Below, in pieces: positions 1 through 7,077 of a stretch of 14,379 bases of DNA. The DNA is from Acidobacteriota bacterium (lineage in GTDB: Bacteria; Acidobacteriota; Terriglobia; Acidiferrales; UBA7541), in the NCBI GenBank assembly GCA_003224515.1, contig QHZC01000657.1:1-14379 (forward strand), in the 5' to 3' direction. Both the position numbers and the translations under genes were made by a program. Positions within the stretch are counted from its first letter, which is position 1. Every line of letters starts with the position of its first letter. Under the pieces are notes generated by a model. It did not search any database and was not told where the DNA came from. It saw only the letters and a list, made by a program, of their open reading frames with translations.

Positions 1-2
1 CG

Positions 3-119
3 ATTTGGATGCAGGAAGGCGTCACCGATGAAGCCGCGGCGCAACGCGCGCGCGAGGCCGGACTCTTCGTCGTAATGGACACCTGCATCCTGAAACAGCA
101 CCGCCGGCTAATGCGCTAG
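3..119 (+). CDS. CoA-binding (YccU-like) protein, C-terminal end only
   Basis: The window opens inside this gene; 38 codons remain before a TAG at 117-119. The peptide contains IWMQEGVTDEAAAQRAREAG and then VVMDTCILKQHRRLM. This matches my memory of the end of small CoA_binding_2 (YccU-like) Rossmann proteins, in which a W-x-Q-x-G-V segment is followed by a helix and a V-V-M-D-x-C-x-x-x-x-H stretch. These are small cytosolic proteins of about 140 residues that bind CoA; their physiological role is poorly known. The stop codon lies inside the CTAG flank of the IS701-like element that begins at 120, so insertion left the reading frame intact. This is probably original host DNA. The start and upstream context are outside the window. 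Confidence 0.75.
   Translation: MWMQEGVTDEAAAQRAREAGLFVVMDTCILKQHRRLMR
116..119. repeat. Left CTAG flank (target-site duplication) of IS701-like element
   Basis: CTAG lies directly outside the left inverted repeat and recurs directly outside the right one at 2085-2088. A 4-bp duplication of the form YTAR is the known signature of IS701-family insertion. Confidence 0.7.
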
Positions 120-143
120 CCTAGACTTTTGCATTTTATGATG
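120..143 (+). repeat. Left terminal inverted repeat of IS701-like element
   Basis: It starts CCTAGACTTTTGCATTTT. It matches the reverse complement of 2061-2084 at 19 of 24 positions, including an uninterrupted TTTTGCA core. It lies just past the 3' end of the transposase gene. Confidence 0.8.
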
Positions 144-1515
144 CCACTTTCGCCCATTCCACAAGGGGTTGCAGGATTTTTCGCGTATGCGCATCCAATG
201 CGGGGTCTTCAAAAATCCTTTGCTGCCAGGTCGCGATTCGCAGAGTTCGCAGAAGATCCTCGAACGACGTGGAACGTTTTTGTGTGTACCAAAGCCGCTG
301 CAAGGTGAACTGAGGAGCCAGTTTGTATCCGTATTGCGCGTACCAGAGGACGACCAGGTCGTAGATGTAGAAGATCAGCGGGGCCGTCCGCTGCGTGGCT
401 CGACAGACGCGGTTCTGCGGATCTTCGAACCCCAGAAACTGTTTCACGTCGCGAAAACAAACTTCCAGAGGCCAGCGCAGGGAAAATTGGGTGAGGATCT
501 CGGACGGAGTCTGCTGGGGATCGGTGGAGAAGAAGCAATCGTCACGGCGTCGATGCGAGGGGTCGTGCACGACGACGATGCGAAGCAATTTCTGGCCGGC
601 GCTGGAGTACCACAAAGCATCCACGAATTTGTACCACACGCGGACGCGTTTGCCGTAAAGACGCAGCGCAGTTTTCACCCAGGGCGAACGGTGATCGGCG
701 GCCATCTGGAGCGGGCTGGGCAAACGCTTGCCCTTCTTGCGCGGGCGCCCACGACCGCCGGGTTGCTGTGGTGGTGGTTCATAGAGGGCGGCCTTCATGG
801 TCATGCGACTGATCAAGTGCACGTTGCTGGGCAGATGACGGCTGATGGCACGCCCGCCGTATTCACTATCTCCGGTGATCTGCAGGGGGCGATGGGGAGC
901 CCAACTGGCTACGATCTGAATCATCTGCAAAGCCAGTTGCGGGCGAGTGCGGTATTGCTTGGGGCTGGCTTGCCCGGTCTGCTTGCGCTCCCATTTCCCT
1001 CCACGACCTGGGGCCCAGATGTGTTTCTGGCGTTTGCGATAGAGCCGGACCAGGATGGGCAGGGCCCAGTGCTTGTGGGGAGCGAAGGGGAACGAGACCT
1101 GGAGGGAAAAGACCACCCAGTTGTGCCCGAAGGAAAAGAAGGGCCTGGCGCGCGTGGAACGGAGGGGATCATGGTGCATGTCGGCGCCCCAGATGTGGCG
1201 ACCCGACTTGCGGGCCAAGGTATCGTCGACGGCGCCGATCAGGGCCGGCCCGCAGAAGGGCAACAGTAAGTCGAACACGCCGTGCCCCAGCTCATCCAGA
1301 TTCCAGCGGGCCTGGCTGAAGAAGCGGTGAAACGAGCAGTAATGCTTAAAGTCGGAGAGTTGGCCCGACTGAATCACGCGCGTCAGGGAGCGTCGGCCGC
1401 AACACAGGATCCAGGCGCAGACCAGGCCACAGAAGGAGCGGAAGCTGGGTTGGGTAAAGCAGGGCTGGAAGGCCAGGAGGAGAGGGGCAAAGGATTGGAC
1501 CAACAGGTCAGGCAT
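136..1515 (-). CDS. IS701-like DDE transposase
   Basis: A 459-residue transposase, full length for the IS701/DDE_5 branch of the IS4 superfamily. The catalytic triad can be placed: VDD at residues 96-98, GDSEYGG around D216, and RWPLEVCFRDVKQFLGFEDP with E351 in the place of the usual E of the C-terminal motif. Residues 99-135 (GRHIWGADMHHDPL, then FGHNWVVFS) fit the DDE_5 pattern of a conserved block after the first aspartates. The protein would cut and paste the element whose ends lie at 120 and 2084. Its start is overlapped by the end of a nine-codon reading frame (MKERPPFDA) that begins inside the palindrome at 1531-1552. An AGAGAGG purine stretch upstream could serve as the ribosome binding site. 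The gene follows the DUF6788-like gene on the same strand, 61 bp away. Confidence 0.85.
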   Translation of the reverse strand: MPDLLVQSFAPLLLAFQPCFTQPSFRSFCGLVCAWILCCGRRSLTRVIQSGQLSDFKHYCSFHRFFSQARWNLDELGHGVFDLLLPFCGPALIGAVDDTLARKSGRHIWGADMHHDPLRSTRARPFFSFGHNWVVFSLQVSFPFAPHKHWALPILVRLYRKRQKHIWAPGRGGKWERKQTGQASPKQYRTRPQLALQMIQIVASWAPHRPLQITGDSEYGGRAISRHLPSNVHLISRMTMKAALYEPPPQQPGGRGRPRKKGKRLPSPLQMAADHRSPWVKTALRLYGKRVRVWYKFVDALWYSSAGQKLLRIVVVHDPSHRRRDDCFFSTDPQQTPSEILTQFSLRWPLEVCFRDVKQFLGFEDPQNRVCRATQRTAPLIFYIYDLVVLWYAQYGYKLAPQFTLQRLWYTQKRSTSFEDLLRTLRIATWQQRIFEDPALDAHTRKILQPLVEWAKVAS

Positions 1516-1530
1516 CGAACGGAGGCCTCT

Positions 1531-1552
1531 CTTTCATATATACTTATGAAAG
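1531..1552. promoter_or_regulatory. Palindrome 1 of IS701-like element, upstream of the transposase
   Basis: CTTTCATA, 6-bp spacer TATACT, then TATGAAAG: perfect 8-bp arms. On the minus strand it includes an ATG that opens a nine-codon frame, MKERPPFDA, whose end overlaps the transposase start at 1515. The same palindrome occurs at 1909-1930. It could be an operator or a recombinase site; the sequence alone does not decide. Confidence 0.6.
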
Positions 1553-1576
1553 ACAGAGAGCCAAAAAAAAGACGCG

Positions 1577-1915
1577 CTACTGCCGCTTCTGTTCTTCCAG
1601 CAATTCCCGATTGACCTGCCCGATCTGCCGAAGCACGCCCTGAATGTCGGCGAACCGGCGAAGCCCCTGTTCCACCTCCCGCTTCAAGTGCCGGGGGATG
1701 GGGATCTGGCGAACATGACCCTGGCCCTCGCTCACCGACAGGATCCAGATGGGGCCATGTCCTTTCCCGCCCTTCTGGCAACGGCGGCAGCCAGCCTTGT
1801 TGCACCGCACCATCCGGCTCATGAGCGAGCCGGTCAGCGCGATGCTGGCATCGGGCATCTGCTCGGCCAAGCGGTCCCTCTTTTCGGTTAACTGGAAGAC
1901 TCTCTTCTCTTTCAT
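1577..1915 (-). CDS. DUF6788-like small cysteine-containing protein, IS passenger
   Basis: I chose the start at 1915, giving 112 residues beginning MKEKRVFQLTEKRDRL; an earlier ATG at 1966 would add 17 residues. The diagnostic core is RMVRCNKAGCRRCQKGGKG followed by HGPIWIL, i.e. C-x4-C-x2-C then GHGP-x-W, which I recognise as the DUF6788 pattern. A helical, charged C-terminal tail follows (LRRFADIQGVLRQIGQVNRE). The function of the family is unknown; the cysteines suggest a small metal site. It is the first gene of a two-gene minus-strand unit inside the IS701-like element, upstream of the transposase, so regulation of or assistance to transposition is a reasonable inference, not shown. The ATG at 1915 lies within the second copy of the CTTTCATA/TATGAAAG palindrome. 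Confidence 0.7.
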   Translation of the reverse strand: MKEKRVFQLTEKRDRLAEQMPDASIALTGSLMSRMVRCNKAGCRRCQKGGKGHGPIWILSVSEGQGHVRQIPIPRHLKREVEQGLRRFADIQGVLRQIGQVNRELLEEQKRQ

Positions 1916-1930
1916 ATATTCGTATGAAAG
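1909..1930. promoter_or_regulatory. Palindrome 2 of IS701-like element, over the DUF6788-like start
   Basis: CTTTCATA, spacer TATTCG, TATGAAAG. The arms are identical to those at 1531-1552 but the spacer differs. It contains the proposed start codon (1915-1913, minus strand) and overlaps the -10 of the putative promoter at 1928-1957, which would suit an operator. Confidence 0.6.
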
Positions 1931-1957
1931 ATACTGCCTTCCCCGCCTAGGGGTCAA
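1928..1957 (-). promoter_or_regulatory. Putative promoter of the IS701-like two-gene unit
   Basis: On the minus strand TTGACC (1957-1952) is followed after 18 bp by TATCTT (1933-1928), a fair sigma-70-type match. The -10 box lies 12 bp before the ATG at 1915, so the message would have a very short or no leader. It overlaps the palindrome at 1909-1930. This is a visual match only. Confidence 0.35.
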
Positions 1958-2060
1958 TCCCAACAACGAGCGAAGAGAAATTTTAGCAGAATGGTTAATC
2001 AGAGGGAGGGTTGCCAGCCAGCTCCGACCCTGGGCCGGAGGGATTTCCTTGCCAAATCCA

Positions 2061-2084
2061 GATCAAAAAGTGCAAAACTCTAGC
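2061..2084 (-). repeat. Right terminal inverted repeat of IS701-like element
   Basis: Partner of 120-143. The strongest block is TGCAAAA at 2071-2077. CTAG follows at 2085-2088. Confidence 0.8.
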
Positions 2085-2088
2085 CTAG
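2085..2088. repeat. Right CTAG flank of IS701-like element
   Basis: Second copy of the CTAG found at 116-119. In the adaptor frame it supplies the Leu codon of LAASC. Confidence 0.7.
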
Positions 2089-3245
2089 CAGCGTCTTGCA
2101 ACAATGGCAGTTCTGGACGTTCCGCGTCAGAGCCTACCCCACAACAGAGTAAGGACGAGATCACCCTTACATCGGCGCAGCAGGCAGAAGGCTTGATCAA
2201 GACCCAGACTATTACCCTCAGCAACGCGCCGGAGGTACTGAGGGTAGGAGGTCGCATCGTGCTTGCCGACGACAGAACATGGCACGTAGGAGTACGCACG
2301 GACGGCATCGTGATGGCCGTCTACGTGGGTTTGGGTGATCACGTTGAGAAGGGCCAAGTGCTCGCCCGCTACCATGCCGATGAGGTGCGTGAGGCGCGCG
2401 CCCAATATCGAAAGGCGGGCGCCGAGCTTACCCGCCTGCAAGCAGCGCAAGCGCTGGCCCAGCGGACTTATGATCGTGCCCAGACGCTTCTTTCGCTTAA
2501 GGCAGCATCGCTGCAGCAAGTCGAACAGGCCCGACAAGATTTGCTCGCCGCGCAGACCGCCGTGCGAGCCGCGCAGGTAGAGGTTGACCGCGGTCGAGAT
2601 CTCCTCGAAGACGACCTCCGCGTACCAGCTGACCCTCCTCCAGGCCAGCACGATGAGACTGCCGATGACGTACCTATTCTGGCCCCTTCCAGCGGGTACA
2701 TCATAGAGAAGCACGTCACCCCGGGGAAAACTGTACAGACCGCCACGGACACATTCGTCATCGGCGATCTCTCGCAGGTCTGGATGCTCGCGTCGGTCCG
2801 GCAGGAGAAACTAGCGCAGCTGCACGCCGGTCAGGCGGCAGGTGTCACGCTTGCGGGGATTCCAAACGAGCGCTTCGCCGGCAAGGTCACGAATCTCGGC
2901 CTTGAACTCGACGAAGCGACCCGCGTAATGCACGTGCGAATCGTGCTGAACAATCCGGGTAACCGGCTCAAGCCAGAGATGCTTGCCAACGCCGAAATTC
3001 CTCTCAATCAGAGCAAGCCCGGATTGCTCGTGCCTTCCGAAGCCATCCAGCAGATCAATGATCAGGACGTAATCTTCGTTCGGACGGCACCCAACCGCTT
3101 CGCGATTCGCGCTGTGCGGGTAGGCGAAACCACTGGCGGAAAGACCCCGATCTTGGAAGGGCTTAAAGCGGATGAGCAAGTGGTTGTGCAGGGGAGCTTC
3201 GTTTTGAAGTCGCAACTGCTGAAGTCCACCATGGAAAGCGAGTAG
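2085..3245 (+). pseudogene. Heavy-metal RND efflux periplasmic adaptor (CusB/CzcB-like), start lost to IS insertion
   Basis: This frame has 386 codons before TAG and encodes the membrane-fusion protein that bridges an RND pump and an outer-membrane channel. The lipoyl/barrel-sandwich half-motif is visible at DGIVMAVYVGLGDHVEKGQV, followed by a long helical hairpin rich in Ala, Gln and Arg (about residues 100-170), the second lipoyl half (PILAPSSGYIIEKHV), and a beta-barrel with TPILEGLKADEQVVVQG near the end. The frame enters at LAASCNNG, a credible lipobox, so the gene probably encoded a lipoprotein. The IS701-like element sits exactly at that point. Reading upstream gives no ATG and no hydrophobic signal segment, either in the IS or in the left flank. 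The frame stays open into the IS antisense strand, but that N-terminus would be spurious. The pump gene follows after 8 bp. Confidence 0.85.
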
Positions 3246-3253
3246 CCATAGTC

Positions 3254-5212
3254 ATGCTCAATCGCGTTATCGACTTCACGCTGGCCTATCGCTGGCTGGT
3301 GCTGATGGGAATTGTCGTTTTGCTCGGGGTTGGGGGCTACGCCCTTTATACCATTCCCGTCGAGGCCTTCCCTGATCTCACAAATAATCAAGTCGTTGTG
3401 GTTACCGAGGCGCCGTCTCTGCCGCCGAGCGAGATCGAACAGCTTGTGACCTATCCGATCGAACGCTCCATGCTCGGATTGCCGAATAAAGAAGAAGTGC
3501 GTTCCCTGTCCAAGCTTGGCCTCTCCATGGTCACTGTCGTATTCGACGATTCAGTGCCGATGTATTTCGCCAGACAACTGGTCAGCGAGCGTTGCAGCAA
3601 ATTTCATCGTTGCTGCCCCCAGGGACGCAACCATCTCTGGGTTTGCCTTCTACCGCTTTTGGAGAACTCTACCAGTACACACTTTCAGGGCCTTTGAGTG
3701 CAATGGAATTGAAGGACCTGCACGAACGGGTCATCAAAGGACAACTCCGCACCATTCCTGGTGTCAGCGAAATTAATGCCTGGGGAGGGCAGACGAAGCA
3801 ATATCAGATCATTGTGGATCCCACCCTGCTGCAGCAATACGGGCTCACGTTGCATGACGTGGCAGCTCGAATCGTACAGAACAATGCCAACTTCGGCGGT
3901 GGTTACATTGAACACGCGTCCGAGCAATACACCATACGTGGCACTGGCCGCGCGGTCACTACCGAAGACTTTGGCAACATTGTCCTCACATCCAAAGATG
4001 GAACTGCTGTGCTCCGGCGCGATATCGCCGACGTGCGCATTGATGCGGCGCCTCCGCAGGGAGCCACGCTTCGCAATGGTGAGACCGTGTCTGGCATGGT
4101 CATCATGCTCAAGGGTGAGAACGGCAAAAGACTGATCGAACGGGCCAAGGACAAAATTGCCAGTCTTCGCTTGCCACCCGGAGTCAAGATAGTCCCGTTC
4201 TACGATCAGTCCTTCGTTATCGATGGCACCATTCACACGGTTGAAAAGAACCTTTTCGAAGGTTTCGTGCTTGTCACCGTCGTGCTTCTGATTTTCCTGG
4301 GCAATTTGCGCGCTGCCCTCATTACTGCCTCGATTATCCCGTTCTCAATGCTGATCAGTTTCCTGGGCATGCGCGTATTTGGCATCAGCGCCAACCTGAT
4401 GAGTTTGGGAGCTATTGACTTCGGCATGATTGTCGACGGGGCCGTAGTGATGATGGAAAACTCGATTCATCGTTTAGAAGAGAACCACGGCCAGGAGTCA
4501 GCGCTGGAATCGGTGCGCCGCGCTGCCTATGAAGTGGTTCGGCCTATGACTTTCGCAGTGGCAATTATCATCGCTGTCTACTTTACCGATTTTGTTTCTG
4601 CAGGGCCTCGAAGGACGCATGTTTCGCCCTATGGCCACCACAGTATGCGCGGCCTTATTTGGCTCGTTGCTTCTGGCGCTCACCATGATTCCGATGTTGG
4701 CCTCACTCAGTTTCCGCAAAGCAGTTCTGCGCCGCCTTGGGCGTGGCCATGAGCAAACCTGGATGAAAGCGCTGAACAACGCCTACGTCCGGCAGTTGGA
4801 ATGGGCCATTGATCACCGCGCCGTGACGGTCGGGGCCGCAGCCGTATTGTTGGCGGTGGCGGTCGGCTCGTTGTTTTTTATTGGCACGGAGTTCATGCCG
4901 CGGCTAGATGAAGGCTCTATTCTCGTTGAGACGCGTAAACTACCAGGAGTTTCACTGACGGACTCGGTTGAGATCAGCAAGCGAATCGAACAGCGATTGC
5001 GGGCCTTTCCGGAGATCGCCGATGTCGTTATCAAAATCGGACGGCCGGACTTCGCCACCGAAGCGATGGGCATCAACTATAACGGCTTGAATGGCATTAG
5101 GGCATGTGACTTGGTACTGCGCACTGTGAAGATTGTTGGCGGGAAGATCGTGATTACGCGCGTGGCAACTTGGCGGACGCCGGCATGCTTCTCCTGCGGC
5201 ACTGGCTCTTGA
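3254..5212 (+). pseudogene. Heavy-metal RND efflux pump (CusA/CzcA family), frameshifted and truncated
   Basis: Inner-membrane proton-driven pump of the HME-RND class, normally about 1,040 residues; about 610 codons of homology remain. The N-terminus MLNRVIDFTLAYRWLV, the RND signature IPVEAFPDLTNNQV, the porter domain, and the TM4 motif GAIDFGMIVDGAVVMMEN with its metal-pump D-D-E residues are all visible. Three lesions break it. A one-base loss at about 3591 breaks LVSER/LQQISSLLPPG. An extra T in the run at 4582-4584 turns YLPILFLQG into YFTDFVSAG. After GINYNG at about 5086, where GDVYV-like sequence would be expected, unrelated codons run to TGA at 5212. Frame segments are roughly 3254-3590, 3592-4582 and 4585-5086. 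It is translationally coupled in layout to the adaptor. No outer-membrane channel gene is present. Confidence 0.9.
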
Positions 5213-5220
5213 AATCAACA

Positions 5221-5250
5221 CAAAAAAGAGGGGCGTCCTAAGACGCCCCT
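5221..5250 (-). terminator. Intrinsic terminator for minus-strand transcription
   Basis: AGGGGCGTC (5229-5237), loop CTAA, GACGCCCCT (5242-5250): a perfect 9-bp GC-rich stem. On the minus strand it is followed by CTTTTTTG (5228-5221), the required T-run. On the plus strand what follows is not a T-run. It implies, or once implied, a minus-strand gene to its right. Confidence 0.8.
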
Positions 5251-5463
5251 TCGCGCTCGATATAACTACTGAGGGAAGTATGATTGTTTCACAATATGGC
5301 ATTCCAGAACCGCGATGTCTTTGATGAAGGACAAACTTCCCTTGCGAAACCGAAGTCGGGATGCAACCGCATTAGCTTCCTCTCTTGAGCACGTCGCCAG
5401 CACGCTTAGGGGGAAATGAATCGTGACAATCACGAGGAAGAACTTAACTGACTTTTCCGTTCG

Positions 5464-5709
5464 CTATACCCGCCGCTGACTCCGCGCGCTTCCCGCAGGT
5501 GAACTTGCGCCAGAGTAGAACAGAAACCAAATCGGGATCGCACAAAAAGCAAGAGCACTGTAGAGCCCCGCGAACCAGACGACCTCGGGAACCATTATGA
5601 ATGCTACTAGAAGTACGATCGACACCGAGGCAACCAACAGCCCGAGTGTCGCTTTTACTGCCGCTCTTGTGCGCCGCGCCGCCAGCATCGTTGCCAATTC
5701 GGAGAACAT
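5464..5709 (-). CDS. Possible small membrane protein, unknown function
   Basis: An 81-residue frame I do not recognise. Two hydrophobic stretches of membrane-spanning length are visible: residues about 22-42 (LGLLVASVSIVLLVAFIMV) and about 48-66 (GLYSALAFCAIPIWFLFY). The N-terminus is charged (RRTRAAVKA) and the tail is basic (RSQRRV), consistent with a helical-hairpin topology with both ends inside. The minus-strand terminator at 5221-5250 lies 214 bp downstream and would suit this gene. No convincing ribosome binding site precedes the ATG. It could be a genuine small host gene or an incidental hydrophobic frame. Confidence 0.4.
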   Translation of the reverse strand: MFSELATMLAARRTRAAVKATLGLLVASVSIVLLVAFIMVPEVVWFAGLYSALAFCAIPIWFLFYSGASSPAGSARSQRRV

Positions 5710-5923
5710 AGGGCTTCGCTAAACCTGGATACTAGACGTAAATATCTGTCACGGAACCATAAGCGGAACGGATGGATCTGTCTTTGCGATGGAGCAAACC
5801 TGAGTTAGCTTGCAAATACTACTGTTTCACCCCGAGACAGCCAAATCTGGCACGCGTTGATTCAATCAGTTGCCGACGTCGGCGAAGTGGGGTTTTCCGA
5901 ACAAGTGCAGTCTTCTGGTCCTT

Positions 5924-5947
5924 AGTTTGCGCAAAAGTTTGCGTAAA
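5924..5947 (+). repeat. Tandem 12-bp direct repeat (two units)
   Basis: AGTTTGCGCAAA is followed immediately by AGTTTGCGTAAA (11 of 12 identical). The first unit contains the 10-bp palindrome TTTGCGCAAA. The arrangement looks like a protein-binding site; no partner is identifiable. Confidence 0.6.
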
Positions 5948-5985
5948 CCTGCGGAAGTATTCTGCATCCCGCCGAGACGGGGTTA

Positions 5986-6023
5986 TGGGAAACTGTTGTC
6001 CAGTTTTTCTACCAGGTTTCCCA
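5986..6023. repeat. Inverted repeat, 10-bp arms
   Basis: TGGGAAACTG (5986-5995) pairs with CAGGTTTCCCA (6013-6023) with one bulged base. Could be a hairpin, a binding site or an IS end. No T-run follows on the plus strand, so it is not an obvious terminator. Confidence 0.5.
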
Positions 6024-6204
6024 CGCTGACCTGACTCGGCTCCTATCTTGAAAAGGTCGCGTCGCTAAGTCCGGTCGGACCACGTTGTAGTTCCTTAGAC
6101 TTATCTGCTGCTGCGGTTGGGGGTCCCTTCCTGTAGAAGGCGTATTCTCCTGAGAAGTCATTGAAGGAAAAAGCCCGGAATCTCTTAAGGGAGGTTCAGG
6201 GCAC

Positions 6205-6210
6205 AGGAGG
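6205..6210 (+). promoter_or_regulatory. Ribosome binding site fixing the IS256 transposase start
   Basis: AGGAGG lies 7 bp before the ATG at 6218. An upstream in-frame ATG at 6161 has nothing comparable, so 6218 is the better start. Confidence 0.75.
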
Positions 6211-6217
6211 ATACGCC

Positions 6218-6745
6218 ATGGCGAAGAGTAGCACTGCGATGGAAGTGGGCCAAGAGGGTTCTCTACGAGAGGGGTTGGAGGCAGCGATTCGCGAGCGGGT
6301 GCGGGAGATCATCGAGATGGTTTTGCAGGAGGAAGTGGAAGCAGCGCTGGGTGCGCGGCGCAGCCAGCGGGTGGCGGAGCGGGCCGGTTACCGGCATGGA
6401 TCGAAGCCCCGGAACTTGACCCTGCGCACGGGCACGGTGCGGCTGGAGGTGCCACGGGCGCGGCTGGCGGAGGCCGATGGCAGCGAGCGCGAGTGGCAGA
6501 GTCAGCTGGTGCCGCGGTACCGGAGGAGCAGCCGGGAGGTCCAACAGAGCGTGCTGGGAGTGTATCTGTCGGGGTCGAACACGCGACGGATTCGCGGGGC
6601 GCTGGAGCCGCTGCTGACGGGCGCAGCGTTGAGTAAGAGCGCGGTGTCGCGGTTGGTGTTGCGGTTGGAAGAAAGCTACCGCAGCTGGCAAGGGCGGGAT
6701 CTGGCAGAAGAAAAGGTCGTGTATTTGTACCTGGATGCGATTTAA
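6218..6745 (+). pseudogene. IS256-family (mutator-type) transposase, N-terminal part only
   Basis: It has 175 codons from MAKSSTAMEVGQ to a TAA, against about 400 in complete IS256-family transposases. The N-terminal region shows the family pattern: EEVEAALGARRSQR, AGYRHGSKPRNLTLRTGTV, and VPRYRRSSREV. The frame ends at YLYLDAI, which contains the first catalytic aspartate, so the second Asp and the Glu of the DDE triad are gone. Shifting frame by one base at 6743-6745 gives a few further plausible codons (TKVRACDG) before similarity stops, so a single-base deletion may have come first and a deletion or replacement after. Not functional. Confidence 0.85.
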
Positions 6746-7077
6746 CGAAGGTGCGTGCGTGCGACGGCGCTCACCAGGAATTACCCAGTACTGCTTCCGA
6801 GAAGTGATCACCACCAGGAACACGATTCAGAAGTCAGTTTGAAATTGTTCAGCATTGTCCCGCGAAAAAAGACAACGCGCATCTCTTGAGAGGCGGCGAG
6901 GGGCTGTCAAGGGCGCCCGTAGGGCGTTCATCTCGACCCTTGACAGCCCTCGCCGTCCCAAAGAATCGCAGAGGGAACGAAGCGAAACGAAGTTCAGTGA
7001 AGCTTCGTCTCTTGGTAGCTCGATTTCCTCTTGGTTGAATTCGAGTTTGACGCTGCACGGCCTGTTCGTGGTGGACT
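6746..7077. other. Stretch between IS256 fragment and istB, holding the presumed IS21 end
   Basis: No gene is supported. The first 20 bases may be leftover IS256 coding sequence. The strong inverted repeat at 6895-6955 dominates. From about 6904 onward the sequence is probably the 3' flank of the IS21-like element, because IS21-family termini begin TGT and the hairpin arm reads TGTCAAGGG. The exact junction between the two elements is not visible. Confidence 0.45.
6895..6955. repeat. Long inverted repeat, possible IS21-type terminus
   Basis: GGCGAGGGGCTGTCAAGGG on the left pairs with CCCTTGACAGCCCTCGCC on the right: an 18-bp stem with one bulged base and a loop of about 23 bases. It lies beyond the 3' end of istB. 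Read outward, each arm carries TGTCAAGGG, compatible with an IS21-family end beginning TGT. Confidence 0.7.

Larger units (their letters stand above)
120..2084. mobile_element. IS701-like insertion sequence carrying a transposase and a DUF6788-like gene
   Basis: The element spans 1,965 bp. Its left end begins CCTAGACTTTTGCA (120-133) and the reverse complement of its right end begins GCTAGAGTTTTGCA (2084-2071). The two ends match at 19 of 24 positions when extended to 143 and 2061, and CTAG flanks both sides (116-119 and 2085-2088). Inside are two minus-strand genes, a DUF6788-like protein first and the DDE transposase second. Both frames are uninterrupted and the ends are present, so the copy may be active. 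IS701 elements usually carry only a transposase; the extra gene and the repeated palindromes at 1531-1552 and 1909-1930 are unusual. Family assignment rests on the transposase motifs and the CTAG flanks. Confidence 0.8.
5710..6217. other. Non-coding stretch before the IS256 fragment
   Basis: No frame here resembles a protein. It contains a tandem 12-mer at 5924-5947, an inverted repeat at 5986-6023, and the upstream part of the IS256-family element whose transposase starts at 6218. I could not place the left terminal repeat of that element. A small CCTTC/GAAGG hairpin is at 6127-6140. Confidence 0.5.

Noticed and set aside
169..1269. 366-codon plus-strand frame opposite the IS701-like transposase
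   Set aside because: It is the antisense shadow of a transposase with a clear DDE triad; its translation has no recognisable domain.
1531..1930. Palindromes as a CRISPR array or as true dif sites
   Set aside because: There are only two copies with no regular spacers, so not CRISPR. The dif resemblance is limited to the 11-6-11 geometry and the spacers differ, which argues against exchange between them; kept only as a possibility.
1749..2084. Upstream extension of the adaptor frame into the IS, giving a 498-residue protein
   Set aside because: The added N-terminus is antisense to the DUF6788-like gene and has no signal peptide; the frame is open by chance.
5772..6029. 85-codon plus-strand frame with several cysteines
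   Set aside because: Composition is irregular, no ribosome binding site, and it runs through the tandem 12-mer and inverted repeat.
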